From: JBFJVZ01 sp041623895
GTDB lineage: Bacteria > Planctomycetota > Planctomycetia > Pirellulales > Pirellulaceae
Direction: 5' to 3'
DNA: 10,908 nucleotides
Assembly: GCA_041623895.1 (NCBI GenBank)
Contig: JBFJVZ010000274.1
Span: 1-10,908, forward strand
Of the stretch, positions 1-6,150 are shown one piece after another. The position numbers were made by a program, and so were the translations under genes. The stretch's first letter is position 1. Every line of letters starts with the position of its first letter. A model generated the notes under the pieces. The model had not been told where the DNA came from. It ran no database searches and saw only the letters and a program-made list of their open reading frames with translations.

Positions 1-17
1 AAAATCGGCTTGGACAT
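1..17 (-). CDS. Start of a leftward gene cut by the window edge (unidentified)
   Basis: On the minus strand an ATG at 17-15 opens a frame reading M-S-K-P-I before the window ends. An AGGA Shine-Dalgarno lies 6 bases upstream (positions 27-24), one of the better-spaced ribosome sites in this window, where most starts have none. It has the same orientation as the glycogen phosphorylase gene and lies about 270 bp downstream of its stop, so it could be a second gene of the same transcription unit. Five codons are too few to name a product. The alternative is that positions 1-75 are the tail of a rightward gene, since plus frame 1 is open to a TAG at 73-75; nothing favours that beyond the open frame. 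Confidence 0.3.
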
Positions 18-24
18 GACGATT

Positions 25-104
25 CCTGGGGCTGCGGAATGCTCGCTGAGACGAGCAATCCTGGCCCCAGGCTAGACGCTGCCACTGCTACGCAGTTGTC
101 GTCT
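25..104 (-). promoter_or_regulatory. Two consecutive nested hairpins in the leader of the left-edge gene
   Basis: Positions 25-71 form a long interrupted hairpin: an outer 8-bp stem CCTGGGGC/GCCCCAGG (25-32 with 64-71), an inner GGA/TCC stem, and a 6-bp apical stem TGCTCG/CGAGCA (40-45 with 52-57) around a 6-base loop. Two bases away, 74-104 form a second nested hairpin: AGACG/CGTCT (74-78 with 100-104) enclosing ACTGC/GCAGT (84-88 with 92-96). Read leftward, the 3' end of the outer stem supplies three bases of the AGGA ribosome site of the ATG at 17. Folding would therefore mask translation initiation. That suggests a cis-regulatory RNA, but this is inference from pairing alone and no known riboswitch class is recognised. 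Confidence 0.4.
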
Positions 105-286
105 GGTTGTGACCAATGAAAACGTTCATGCTGACAACGCTGGTGATTGCAAAGAAAAACCAGGCACAAATTCCTTCCTCAGCGGGACGCTCTCGTCAGC
201 GTCCGGTTCCTGCCGCAAGAACCGTCGATTAAGTTTCGCGGTTGATCCAAAGATCAAATCCTGGCGGAGCACTGGCGAACTGCGTT
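105..286. other. Spacer downstream of glgP with small hairpins
   Basis: No convincing gene is seen here. Two clean hairpins occur in the 3' region of the leftward glgP transcript: TTGATC/GATCAA with a 4-base loop (242-257), and GGACGC/GCGTCC with an 8-base loop (185-204). Neither is followed by a proper T-run on the minus strand, although a T-rich patch (complement of about 155-166) lies further on. They could stabilise the mRNA end or act as weak terminators. Short open frames in this stretch lack a ribosome site and resemble nothing I know. Confidence 0.3.
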
Positions 287-2782
287 TCAACGATCCACTA
301 GCGGCTTGATGCCCCAAATCTCGTCGGCGTATTGCTGGATCGTGCGGTCGCTGGAAAACCATCCGCTGTTGGCGGTGTTCAGAATACTCATCCGATTCCA
401 TTCTTCTGGCTCAAGATAAGTCTCGGCGACTTGACACTGAGCGTCGATATAGCTGCGCAGATCAGCGATCGTGAGCCATTGATCGTGAGCGTTTCGCAAT
501 CCGGATGTCAGCACATCAAAAATTCCCGGTTCCAACTCGTTGAAGTGACCACCTTCCAATAATTCCATGACGCGGCGAATGTCAGGATCAGCTGCGATGA
601 TGGCGTTGGGATCGTAATGTTTCTTGGTCTCGTTAACTTCGTCGGCGTTCAAACCGAAGAGGAAGAAATTCTCGGCGCCGGCTTTCTCGCGAATCTCAAT
701 GTTGGCGCCGTCCAACGTGCCAATCGTCAGCGCTCCGTTCATCATGAACTTCATGTTCCCGGTGCCCGACGCTTCTTTGCCGGCCGTGGAAATTTGTTCC
801 GACAACTCCGTCCCCGGACAAATGATCTCCATTGCCGATACGTTGTAGTTGGGAAGGAAAACGACCTTTAGCAAGTCTTGCGTCAGCGGGTCACCATTGA
901 CGACATCCGCAACATTGTTGATCAACTTGACGATCAACTTGGCAAGGTGATAACCGGGAGCAGCCTTACCTCCGATCAACACGCAGCGCGGCACCATGTT
1001 CGCGGTTTCGCCGCGGCGGATACGATCGTACAGGTGAATGACGTGCAACACATTCAACAGTTGTCGCTTGTACTCGTGGATCCTTTTGACTTGGACATCA
1101 AAAAGAGCGGAGGTGTCAAAGTCGACTCCGGTGCGGTCGTTAACATACTCCGCCAACCGCTGTTTGTTGGCCAACTTTACCGCCTGCCAGCGTTTGCGAA
1201 ATTCAGCGTCCCCGGCCAGCGGGGCCAACGCCGATATTTCTTCCAAGTCGGCTTCCCAGTTCGTCCCGATCGATTCGTTCAAGAGGTCGCGCAACAGCGG
1301 GTTGCAATGGGAAAGCCAGCGACGTTGCGTGACTCCGTTGGTTTTGTTGTTAAACTTCTCGGGCCAAATGCGATAAAAGTCCGCAAACAAGCCTGTTTTC
1401 AGCAACTCGGTGTGCAAATGGGCAACACCATTGACCGAGAAACTGCCCACGATGGACAGGTACGACATGCGGATTTGCGGATGGTCGCCCTCCTCGATCA
1501 ATGAGACTCGTTTTTGCAACTCGACGTTGCCCGGGTATTTTTTAGCCACTTCGCAAAGAAACCGCTCGTTGATTTCGTAAATGATCTCAAGCAGCCGCGG
1601 CAGCAGGCGACTAAATAACCCGACCGACCACCGCTCGAGTGCTTCGGGCAGCAAAGTGTGATTGGTGTAAGCCATGCACTGTGTAGTGATGGACCACGCC
1701 GCTTCCCAGTCCAGTTGATGCTCGTCCATCAACAACCGCATTAACTCCGGAACCGAACACGCTGGATGAGTGTCGTTGAGCTGAAAGCAATTCGACTTGC
1801 CAAAGTCCGTAAAGTCTTCACCGTGTTGCTTGACCCACTTGGCCAAGACATCTTGCAGGCTGGCGGAGACCAAAAAGTATTGTTGCTTCAGACGCAGTTC
1901 CTTGCCGTTCTCACTCGCATCATTCGGGTACAGCACCATCGAAATCTGCTCAGCCGTGTTTTTTTCCGCGACCGCTTCCGGATAACTGCCGGCATTGAAT
2001 TCTTGCAAGTCAAACACATCGGTCGCTTCGGCCTTCCAAAGCCTGAGCGTGTTGACGGTCTCGTTTTTGTAACCCGGAATCGGCATATCGTATGGAACGG
2101 CTAACAAGTCATGGGTGCCGACCCAACCACTGCGGGGTGTTCCCGTGGCATCGTGATAACGCTCGGTATGTCCATACATCAGAATCGTCCGAGTGTCTTC
2201 AGGGCGTTCGATCTCCCATGAGTTTCCGTCACGAAGCCAATGGTCGGGCGCTTCAACCTGGCGACCGCCTTCGATCCGTTGATGGAACATGCCGAACTCG
2301 TAGCGAATCCCATATCCGACTACCGGCAAACCGAGGTTGGCACAGCTGTCCAGGAAACACGCGGCCAGCCTTCCCAGACCGCCGTTACCCAATCCGGCAT
2401 CATGTTCCTGCTCTGCAATCTCTTCCAGCTGCAATCCGTAATGGTGCAGGCTTTGGCGCACCGATTCATCCAAGTCCAAATTTTGGATGGCGTTATTCAG
2501 CGATCGGCCCAACAGAAACTCGAGCGAAAAATAGTGCACGCGACGCTGCTCGGTGGCGGCAAATCTTTCCCGCGTCGCCCGCCAATGATGGCAAACACGA
2601 TCACGAATTGCTAGCGCGAGCGCTCGGAAGTAGTATCCCAACGACCCATTGTGGTCGTGGTGGCCGAGAGAATAGTACAGGTGGCGGCGCAGCTCGCTCG
2701 GCAGCGGCCCCAAGATGTCAGTCTCGGCTAAGTTGTCTCGCGCCTCGGTCAAAGTGCTTGTTGTCATCGTACTCGTTGTCAT
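287..2782 (-). CDS. glgP: Glycogen/starch/maltodextrin phosphorylase
   Basis: This is a cytoplasmic glycosyltransferase family 35 enzyme that releases glucose-1-phosphate from the non-reducing ends of alpha-1,4-glucans using phosphate and pyridoxal phosphate. From the ATG at 2782 it has 831 residues, the usual length. Family signatures run in order: HYFSLEFLLGR (about 83-93), the glycine-rich LGNGGLGR (131-138), QLNDTHP, VQVKRIHEYKRQ, and the PLP site EASGTGNMKF, whose lysine is residue 678. The frame is intact with no frameshift. The start is uncertain: the open frame extends to a TTG at 2806 (8 more residues, Thr/Ser-rich) and another ATG lies at 2767. None has a good Shine-Dalgarno, so the first ATG is preferred. 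It is transcribed divergently from the propeller gene. No other glycogen gene is visible in the window. Substrate preference (glycogen or maltodextrin) cannot be told from motifs. Confidence 0.96.
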   Translation of the reverse strand: MTTSTMTTSTLTEARDNLAETDILGPLPSELRRHLYYSLGHHDHNGSLGYYFRALALAIRDRVCHHWRATRERFAATEQRRVHYFSLEFLLGRSLNNAIQNLDLDESVRQSLHHYGLQLEEIAEQEHDAGLGNGGLGRLAACFLDSCANLGLPVVGYGIRYEFGMFHQRIEGGRQVEAPDHWLRDGNSWEIERPEDTRTILMYGHTERYHDATGTPRSGWVGTHDLLAVPYDMPIPGYKNETVNTLRLWKAEATDVFDLQEFNAGSYPEAVAEKNTAEQISMVLYPNDASENGKELRLKQQYFLVSASLQDVLAKWVKQHGEDFTDFGKSNCFQLNDTHPACSVPELMRLLMDEHQLDWEAAWSITTQCMAYTNHTLLPEALERWSVGLFSRLLPRLLEIIYEINERFLCEVAKKYPGNVELQKRVSLIEEGDHPQIRMSYLSIVGSFSVNGVAHLHTELLKTGLFADFYRIWPEKFNNKTNGVTQRRWLSHCNPLLRDLLNESIGTNWEADLEEISALAPLAGDAEFRKRWQAVKLANKQRLAEYVNDRTGVDFDTSALFDVQVKRIHEYKRQLLNVLHVIHLYDRIRRGETANMVPRCVLIGGKAAPGYHLAKLIVKLINNVADVVNGDPLTQDLLKVVFLPNYNVSAMEIICPGTELSEQISTAGKEASGTGNMKFMMNGALTIGTLDGANIEIREKAGAENFFLFGLNADEVNETKKHYDPNAIIAADPDIRRVMELLEGGHFNELEPGIFDVLTSGLRNAHDQWLTIADLRSYIDAQCQVAETYLEPEEWNRMSILNTANSGWFSSDRTIQQYADEIWGIKPLVDR

Positions 2783-2833
2783 CGGTTCGTCGGTTGTCGA
2801 AATCAAGTCTTGGGAGTCATGCCTGTCAAACCT

Positions 2834-2860
2834 TCGCGATTGGAACGATCATAATCGCGA
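2834..2860. promoter_or_regulatory. Inverted repeat upstream of glgP, operator candidate
   Basis: TCGCGATT (2834-2841) and AATCGCGA (2853-2860) form a perfect 8-bp inverted repeat with an 11-base spacer, 51-78 bp upstream of the preferred glgP ATG. A second overlapping inverted repeat, GGAACGA (2842-2848) with TCGTTCC (2869-2875), shares the region, so the two would be mutually exclusive as RNA hairpins. The size and position suit a dimeric repressor site, but no specific regulator is recognised. Confidence 0.35.
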
Positions 2861-2973
2861 TCCCGAGGTCGTTCCGCGAGGCCAACCGGTCCCAACGGCA
2901 GATTAACAGACCTTCATCGGCAGCTAATGGCGTGACCAATCAATCTTGTTCCGGCAGCCTCAAGAATGTGTTC
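2861..2973. other. Divergent spacer, left part: no gene seen
   Basis: This stretch of the glgP/propeller divergent region contains the right arm of the GGAACGA inverted repeat but otherwise shows no start codon with a ribosome site, no repeat and no RNA structure that I can defend. A rightward open frame passing through it is the shadow of glgP on the opposite strand. Confidence 0.3.
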
Positions 2974-3030
2974 GTGAAACTCAGGGATTCCCGTCAAAAC
3001 TCAGGCCATGGGTCAAAACTCAAGCCATCT
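2974..3030. repeat. Three iterated ~19-bp direct repeats
   Basis: Two near-identical units follow each other with a 19-bp period: GTCAAAACTCAGGCCAT at 2993-3009 and GTCAAAACTCAAGCCAT at 3012-3028, differing at one of 17 positions. A more diverged unit, GTGAAACTCAGG, precedes them at 2974-2985. The shared core AAACTCAGG/AAACTCAAG recurs at 2977, 2997 and 3016. The array lies about 130-185 bp upstream of the propeller gene in a divergent promoter region. It could be binding sites for a regulator or merely a local tandem duplication. Confidence 0.55.
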
Positions 3031-3066
3031 GCGCAAGCATTTGAGCTTCAATCGCATCCGGGAGGG

Positions 3067-3099
3067 GGGCGTCGATTCCGACATCACACGCCCTTTTTT
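3067..3099 (+). terminator. Terminator-like hairpin with T6 tract
   Basis: GGGCGT (3067-3072) can pair with ACGCCC (3088-3093) across a 15-base loop, followed at once by six T residues (3094-3099). It resembles a rightward intrinsic terminator, but no rightward gene is known upstream. It could end a short leader or small RNA, or be an attenuator of the propeller gene if transcription starts further upstream. The T-run could instead serve as a poor -35 element for the box at 3115. The stem is short, so confidence is low. Confidence 0.3.
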
Positions 3100-3114
3100 G
3101 CGCCGTAGCCCCGC

Positions 3115-3120
3115 TACAAT
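3115..3120 (+). promoter_or_regulatory. Candidate -10 box of the propeller gene
   Basis: TACAAT matches the sigma-70 -10 consensus at five of six positions and lies 39 bp upstream of the ATG at 3160, giving a leader of about 30 bases. No TTGACA-like -35 is present at 16-18 bp; only the T-tract at 3094-3099 sits near that position, with a 15-bp spacer. A small hairpin GTAGC/GCTAC (3105-3117) overlaps the box. Confidence 0.35.
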
Positions 3121-3159
3121 TATTTCCCCAGCAAGTGTGTTAAACCAGCAGAGAATTCA

Positions 3160-4479
3160 ATGCGCAAGCTTATTTTTTACCACACCTTCTTCCTGGTCAT
3201 GACCGCTGTTTGTCCCCTGCTATCTGCCGAGGATTGGCCACAGTGGATGGGACCCGGTCGCGATAACATCTGGCGAGAAACGGGACTGATCCAGCAATTT
3301 CCCGAGGGCGGTCCGAAAGTCGTTTGGCGAACCCCGATCGCCGGAGGTTACGCAGGTCCAGCAGTTGCCGATGGCCGCGTTTACGTGACTGACTACGTGA
3401 CCAAAGAAGATGTCAAAGTCGATAATTTTGATCGCAAGAAGTTTTCCGGAACGGAACGAGTTCTTTGTTTGGATGAAGCAAACGGAGAGCAAATCTGGAA
3501 ACACGAGTACCCAGTGACGTATGGTATCTCGTATCCCGCCGGGCCTCGTTGCACTCCCAACGTGAATGACGGAAAAGTATACACGTTGGGCGCCGAAGGC
3601 AATCTCTTCTGCTTCGATGCCGACAGCGGTGAGATCATTTGGTCAAAAGATCTGACCACTGAGTACAAAACCAAAACGGCACTTTGGGGCTACGCCGGGC
3701 ATCCGCTGATTGACGGCGATAAATTGATTTGTGTGGTTGGCGGCGCGGGCAGTCATGCTGTGGCCTTTAACAAACGCACTGGTGAAGAGATTTGGCGCTG
3801 CTTGACGTCGACCGAGCAAGGCTACTCACCGCCGACAATCATCGAAGCTGCCGGTGTTCGCCAATTAATTCTCTTTCATCCCGATGGTGTTTCTTCCGTC
3901 GATCCGGAATCGGGCCGTGAGTATTGGACAGTCGATTACGGAGCCACCAACGGTTCGACAATCATGACGCCGATCAAGTCAGGAAACCTGTTGTTCGCTG
4001 CCGGTTTTTCCAACAAAAACATCCTGATCCAGTTGGACGCGGACAAGCCATCGGCAACGGCAATCTGGCGTGACGAGCCGCAAACTGCGATTTCGCCAGT
4101 CAACGTCCAGCCGTTTGCCGAAGCTGATTTCATGTACGGATTTGATCAGAGCGGAAAGCTGTACGGCATTGAACTTAGAACCGGAAAACGGGTTTGGGAA
4201 TCATTGGAACCGCTCAGTGCCAACCGTCCGCCCGGGTCCGGCACCGCGTTCATCATCAAGCAGGGCGATCGCTTTTGGCTGTTCAATGAATTGGGCGAAT
4301 TGATCATCGCCAAGATGACACGTGAAGGATACAGCGAGATCGATCGCGCCAAGGTGATCGAGCGCAGCAACGTTGCCTTCGGCCGCCGTGTCGTCTGGTC
4401 TGCCCCCGCCTGGGCCAACAAAAAAGCCTTCATCCGCAACGACAACGAATGCATCTGTGTCGATTTAGGCAACGATTGA
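3160..4479 (+). CDS. Exported PQQ-like beta-propeller repeat protein (BamB-like fold)
   Basis: This 439-residue protein opens with a Sec signal peptide: basic M-R-K, a hydrophobic stretch to about residue 20, and a probable cleavage after L-S-A (residue 23). The mature part begins with DWPQWMGPGRDN, the entry motif I associate with exported planctomycete propellers, followed by roughly seven to eight repeats. Each repeat has a strand such as DGRVYVTD or DGKVYTLG and then a turn of the type CLDEANGEQIWK, CFDADSGEIIWS or AFNKRTGEEIWR, i.e. the PQQ-enzyme repeat (L/F-D-x-x-T/S-G-x-x-x-W). It probably folds as a periplasmic or surface propeller acting as a scaffold or binding protein. I see no evidence for bound PQQ or dehydrogenase activity, and the name BamB should not be taken as function. 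The ATG at 3160 has only a weak upstream AGAG, but the signal peptide fixes the start. No downstream partner shares its strand nearby. Confidence 0.88.
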   Translation: MRKLIFYHTFFLVMTAVCPLLSAEDWPQWMGPGRDNIWRETGLIQQFPEGGPKVVWRTPIAGGYAGPAVADGRVYVTDYVTKEDVKVDNFDRKKFSGTERVLCLDEANGEQIWKHEYPVTYGISYPAGPRCTPNVNDGKVYTLGAEGNLFCFDADSGEIIWSKDLTTEYKTKTALWGYAGHPLIDGDKLICVVGGAGSHAVAFNKRTGEEIWRCLTSTEQGYSPPTIIEAAGVRQLILFHPDGVSSVDPESGREYWTVDYGATNGSTIMTPIKSGNLLFAAGFSNKNILIQLDADKPSATAIWRDEPQTAISPVNVQPFAEADFMYGFDQSGKLYGIELRTGKRVWESLEPLSANRPPGSGTAFIIKQGDRFWLFNELGELIIAKMTREGYSEIDRAKVIERSNVAFGRRVVWSAPAWANKKAFIRNDNECICVDLGND

Positions 4480-4564
4480 TCGCCCCGCGACCCCAATAAC
4501 TGGGAGGGCGAAGCTCATGCTGAGCCTCTGGGCATTGGTGTCTACAATGCATTCTGCCGCAAGC

Positions 4565-4657
4565 CGCTCACACTCGCGCAAGGTTATTTAGTATTCTCGG
4601 TCCATTGGCCCGAGCACAACATGCTTCACAGCGGTGCCTTTCAGGGCAGTGTGAGCG
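4565..4657. repeat. Perfect 10-bp inverted repeat spanning 93 bases
   Basis: CGCTCACACT (4565-4574) is exactly complementary to AGTGTGAGCG (4648-4657), with 73 bases between. If transcribed rightward it would close a multi-branch structure downstream of the propeller gene. It may be a structured 3' region, an unrecognised small RNA, a relic of a small mobile element, or chance. Confidence 0.4.
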
Positions 4658-4691
4658 AAAGGGATCACACATGGTCACGGATATTGAAAAG

Positions 4692-4711
4692 CTAGGCAGT
4701 TCTAGGCAGTT
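4692..4711. repeat. 10-bp perfect tandem duplication
   Basis: CTAGGCAGTT occurs twice in direct succession (4692-4701 and 4702-4711) in non-coding DNA. It is probably a slippage duplication; no function is evident. Confidence 0.7.
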
Positions 4712-4769
4712 TCAGACGAGACGGACCGCACAACGTAAAAACCTTCCCCCGTGGCGCGGGACGCCGATC

Positions 4770-4794
4770 GTGGTTCGGTTACTTTGGAAACCAC
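4770..4794 (-). terminator. Hairpin downstream of the aquaporin gene, weak terminator candidate
   Basis: GTGGTT (4770-4775) pairs with AACCAC (4789-4794) around a 13-base loop, 21 bp beyond the aquaporin stop in the leftward direction. The following leftward sequence has a small CCCG/CGGG stem and, about 30 bases on, a T5 run (complement of the A5 near 4737-4741). Hairpin and T-run are not adjacent, so this is only a weak case for an intrinsic terminator. Confidence 0.25.
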
Positions 4795-4815
4795 AATGTT
4801 CCCTCAGCCAACGCG

Positions 4816-5508
4816 TTACAGCAGATCATCTTCGTCGCTTTCCGCATCCGAGTCGCTGTTGTTGATCAGCAGATACAGCGAACCACCGACCAGCGCTCCT
4901 GTGATCGGCGCCAGGATGTAGATCCAGAGTTGATCGGTGGCGCCGGAGACGACTCCCGGTCCAATGCTTCTGGCTGGATTCATGGATGCCTTGGTGAGCG
5001 GTCCGGCCACGAATGCTTCCATGGCGATCGTCGCTCCCACGGCCAAACCTGCTGTGACCGATTCCTCTTTCGCACCGGTCGATACTCCCATCACGACAAA
5101 CATTAAGATCGCCGTCATCATAAATTCGACGCCGAGCGCTGCCAGGGGTGGTAGTTCCGTCATCGTCGATCCCAGCATCATCTCGTCCACGCCCAAGACT
5201 GCTCGGATTGCTGCTGCACCAACCAGTGCGGCAAGACATTGGGTCACCACGTAAGCCGCGGCATCCGTCGCAGGCATTCGTCCGACGGCAGCGAAAGCAA
5301 TGGTCACCGCCGGATTCATGTGGGCGCCGCTGACTCGTCCAACCGTGTAGATCATCACCATCACGATCAGCCCCCAGACCGTGGCGACGCCAACATGTGT
5401 CAGCAGGCCGGTGCGCGATTCCACCGCCATCGCGCCGCAGCCGATCAAAACCAGGCAATAGGTACTGATGAATTCAGCAATCAGCCGTTTATACAGTGCC
5501 GGTTGCAT
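4816..5508 (-). CDS. MIP-family aquaporin, NIP (Nod26-like)/AqpN-type channel
   Basis: This 230-residue inner-membrane channel has six membrane helices and two NPA half-helices, G-A-H-M-N-P-A (N65) and S-M-N-P-A-R (N177). Aligned by eye on E. coli AqpZ and plant Nod26, the aromatic/arginine filter reads Trp45, Ala165, Ala174, Arg180. This is unlike AqpZ (Phe, His, Thr, Arg) and close to Nod26 (Trp, Val, Ala, Arg). The sequence around the first NPA (VWGLIVMVMIY, AHMNPAVTIAFA) also reads like NIPs. Such channels conduct small uncharged solutes such as glycerol, urea, ammonia or metalloid hydroxides, as well as or instead of water; the substrate here is inferred. The C-terminus is an acidic Ser/Asp/Glu tail of about 15 residues. 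The ATG at 5508 is chosen because a longer frame starting with TTG at 5625 would add 39 non-conserved residues overlapping the Nudix gene. It lies 32 bp after that gene, suggesting co-transcription. Confidence 0.93.
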   Translation of the reverse strand: MQPALYKRLIAEFISTYCLVLIGCGAMAVESRTGLLTHVGVATVWGLIVMVMIYTVGRVSGAHMNPAVTIAFAAVGRMPATDAAAYVVTQCLAALVGAAAIRAVLGVDEMMLGSTMTELPPLAALGVEFMMTAILMFVVMGVSTGAKEESVTAGLAVGATIAMEAFVAGPLTKASMNPARSIGPGVVSGATDQLWIYILAPITGALVGGSLYLLINNSDSDAESDEDDLL

Positions 5509-5540
5509 CGTCTTAGCATCACTTTCGACGGAATTGTCAT

Positions 5541-6083
5541 TTAAGAATTCAGGAGTGGCGAATAAAGGAAGGTGTAAAGCCCAACCAGAGTCTTTGCATC
5601 TCGCACCCGACCATCGGCTATCCAATCCGCGATTTGAGTGCGGTGGGCAGTTCGATTTTTGATTTGCTCGGTTGCCTCGCGATCATGTTGCCCTGCGGTC
5701 AACCCAGTGGCAACGTACAAGTGCATCAGCTCGTCGCAAATCCCCGGAGCAGAATAGAATTCGTGAATCAGCTGTAGATTACCGGCGCGATATCCCGTTT
5801 CTTCGATCAGCTCGCGGGCCGCTGTTTCCACCGCATGCTCATTTGGTTCGCGAGTCCCGGCAGGAAGTTCCAGCAGGGTTTCACCAACCGTGGGACGCGT
5901 GTTTTCGATCATGACAAGTGTGTCGGCATTCAACAGCGGAAGCAGCACCACCGCGCCAGGATGACGAATCACCTCGCGAACATACGTCTTTCCATCGTCG
6001 CCAATCAGATCCATGGCGTGAACATCGAAACGGGCACCCCGCAGGAGCAATCGTTCGTCCTTAACGTTGGATCGTGTGTTCAT
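5541..6083 (-). CDS. Nudix hydrolase, ADP-ribose pyrophosphatase type
   Basis: This 180-residue cytoplasmic enzyme has a perfect Nudix box G-x5-E-x7-R-E-L-I-E-E-T-G-Y at residues 76-98, which binds the metal and cleaves nucleoside diphosphate-linked substrates. A proline at 113, 16 residues after the box glycine (97), fits the signature of ADP-ribose pyrophosphatases, as do the N-terminal LLRGARFDVH strand and the RDAKTLVGLYTFL C-terminal helix. The likely reaction is ADP-ribose to AMP and ribose-5-phosphate; other ADP-sugars, including ADP-glucose, cannot be excluded. The start ATG at 6083 lacks a clear Shine-Dalgarno but the N-terminal alignment supports it. It is the first gene of a probable two-gene leftward unit with the aquaporin. 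The segment just before the last helix (about 136-155) departs from the family pattern I expect, so subfamily assignment is less certain than the fold. Confidence 0.9.
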   Translation of the reverse strand: MNTRSNVKDERLLLRGARFDVHAMDLIGDDGKTYVREVIRHPGAVVLLPLLNADTLVMIENTRPTVGETLLELPAGTREPNEHAVETAARELIEETGYRAGNLQLIHEFYSAPGICDELMHLYVATGLTAGQHDREATEQIKNRTAHRTQIADWIADGRVRDAKTLVGLYTFLYSPLLNS

Positions 6084-6120
6084 CGGCTGGTTGGGTAAGC
6101 GTACAGATCACGTGGACTGG

Positions 6121-6150
6121 ATTGTATATCGTCATTGAATCGAAAATGAC
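6121..6150 (-). promoter_or_regulatory. Candidate promoter and operator of the Nudix-aquaporin unit
   Basis: Read leftward, TACAAT (6126-6121, preceded by GATA) resembles a -10 element 37 bp upstream of the Nudix ATG. A perfect 6-bp inverted repeat GTCATT/AATGAC with an 8-base spacer (6131-6150) covers the place where a -35 element would be. No TTGACA-like hexamer is seen, so an activator-dependent promoter, or repressor binding at the inverted repeat, is possible. This rests on position and symmetry only. Confidence 0.33.

Larger units (their letters stand above)
4480..4815. other. Non-coding spacer between convergent propeller and aquaporin genes
   Basis: No gene is supported in these 336 bases. 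They hold a series of inverted repeats. GCTCA/TGAGC with a 3-base loop (4513-4525) lies within a GGGAGGGCGAAGCTC-type motif that resembles intergenic repeats I associate with Rhodopirellula relatives (recollection, not searched). GCATTG/CAATGC (4532-4550) follows. A wider 10-bp inverted repeat at 4565-4657, a 10-bp tandem duplication at 4692-4711 and a hairpin at 4770-4794 are listed separately where notable. The open frame from 4605 is not credible, with no ribosome site and an overlap into the aquaporin gene. Confidence 0.45.

Noticed and set aside
109..401. Small open frames on both strands at 109-309 and 126-401
   Set aside because: They overlap the glgP 3' end or each other, lack ribosome sites, and have no similarity that I recognise.
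878..1504. Rightward open frame of 208 codons inside glgP
   Set aside because: Antisense to the glycogen phosphorylase core; no independent evidence for a gene.
2092..3108. Long rightward open frame of 338 codons opposite the 5' end of glgP
   Set aside because: It lies almost wholly antisense to conserved glgP codons and its product has a low-complexity, Arg/Ser/Pro-rich composition with no known motif.
4605..4865. Rightward open frame of 86 codons between propeller and aquaporin
   Set aside because: No start signal, no recognisable domain, contains the 10-bp tandem duplication, and runs into the aquaporin gene on the opposite strand.
5509..5625. 39-residue N-terminal extension of the aquaporin
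   Set aside because: It starts at TTG, overlaps the end of the Nudix gene, and adds sequence unlike MIP N-termini, which start shortly before the first helix as the ATG at 5508 does.
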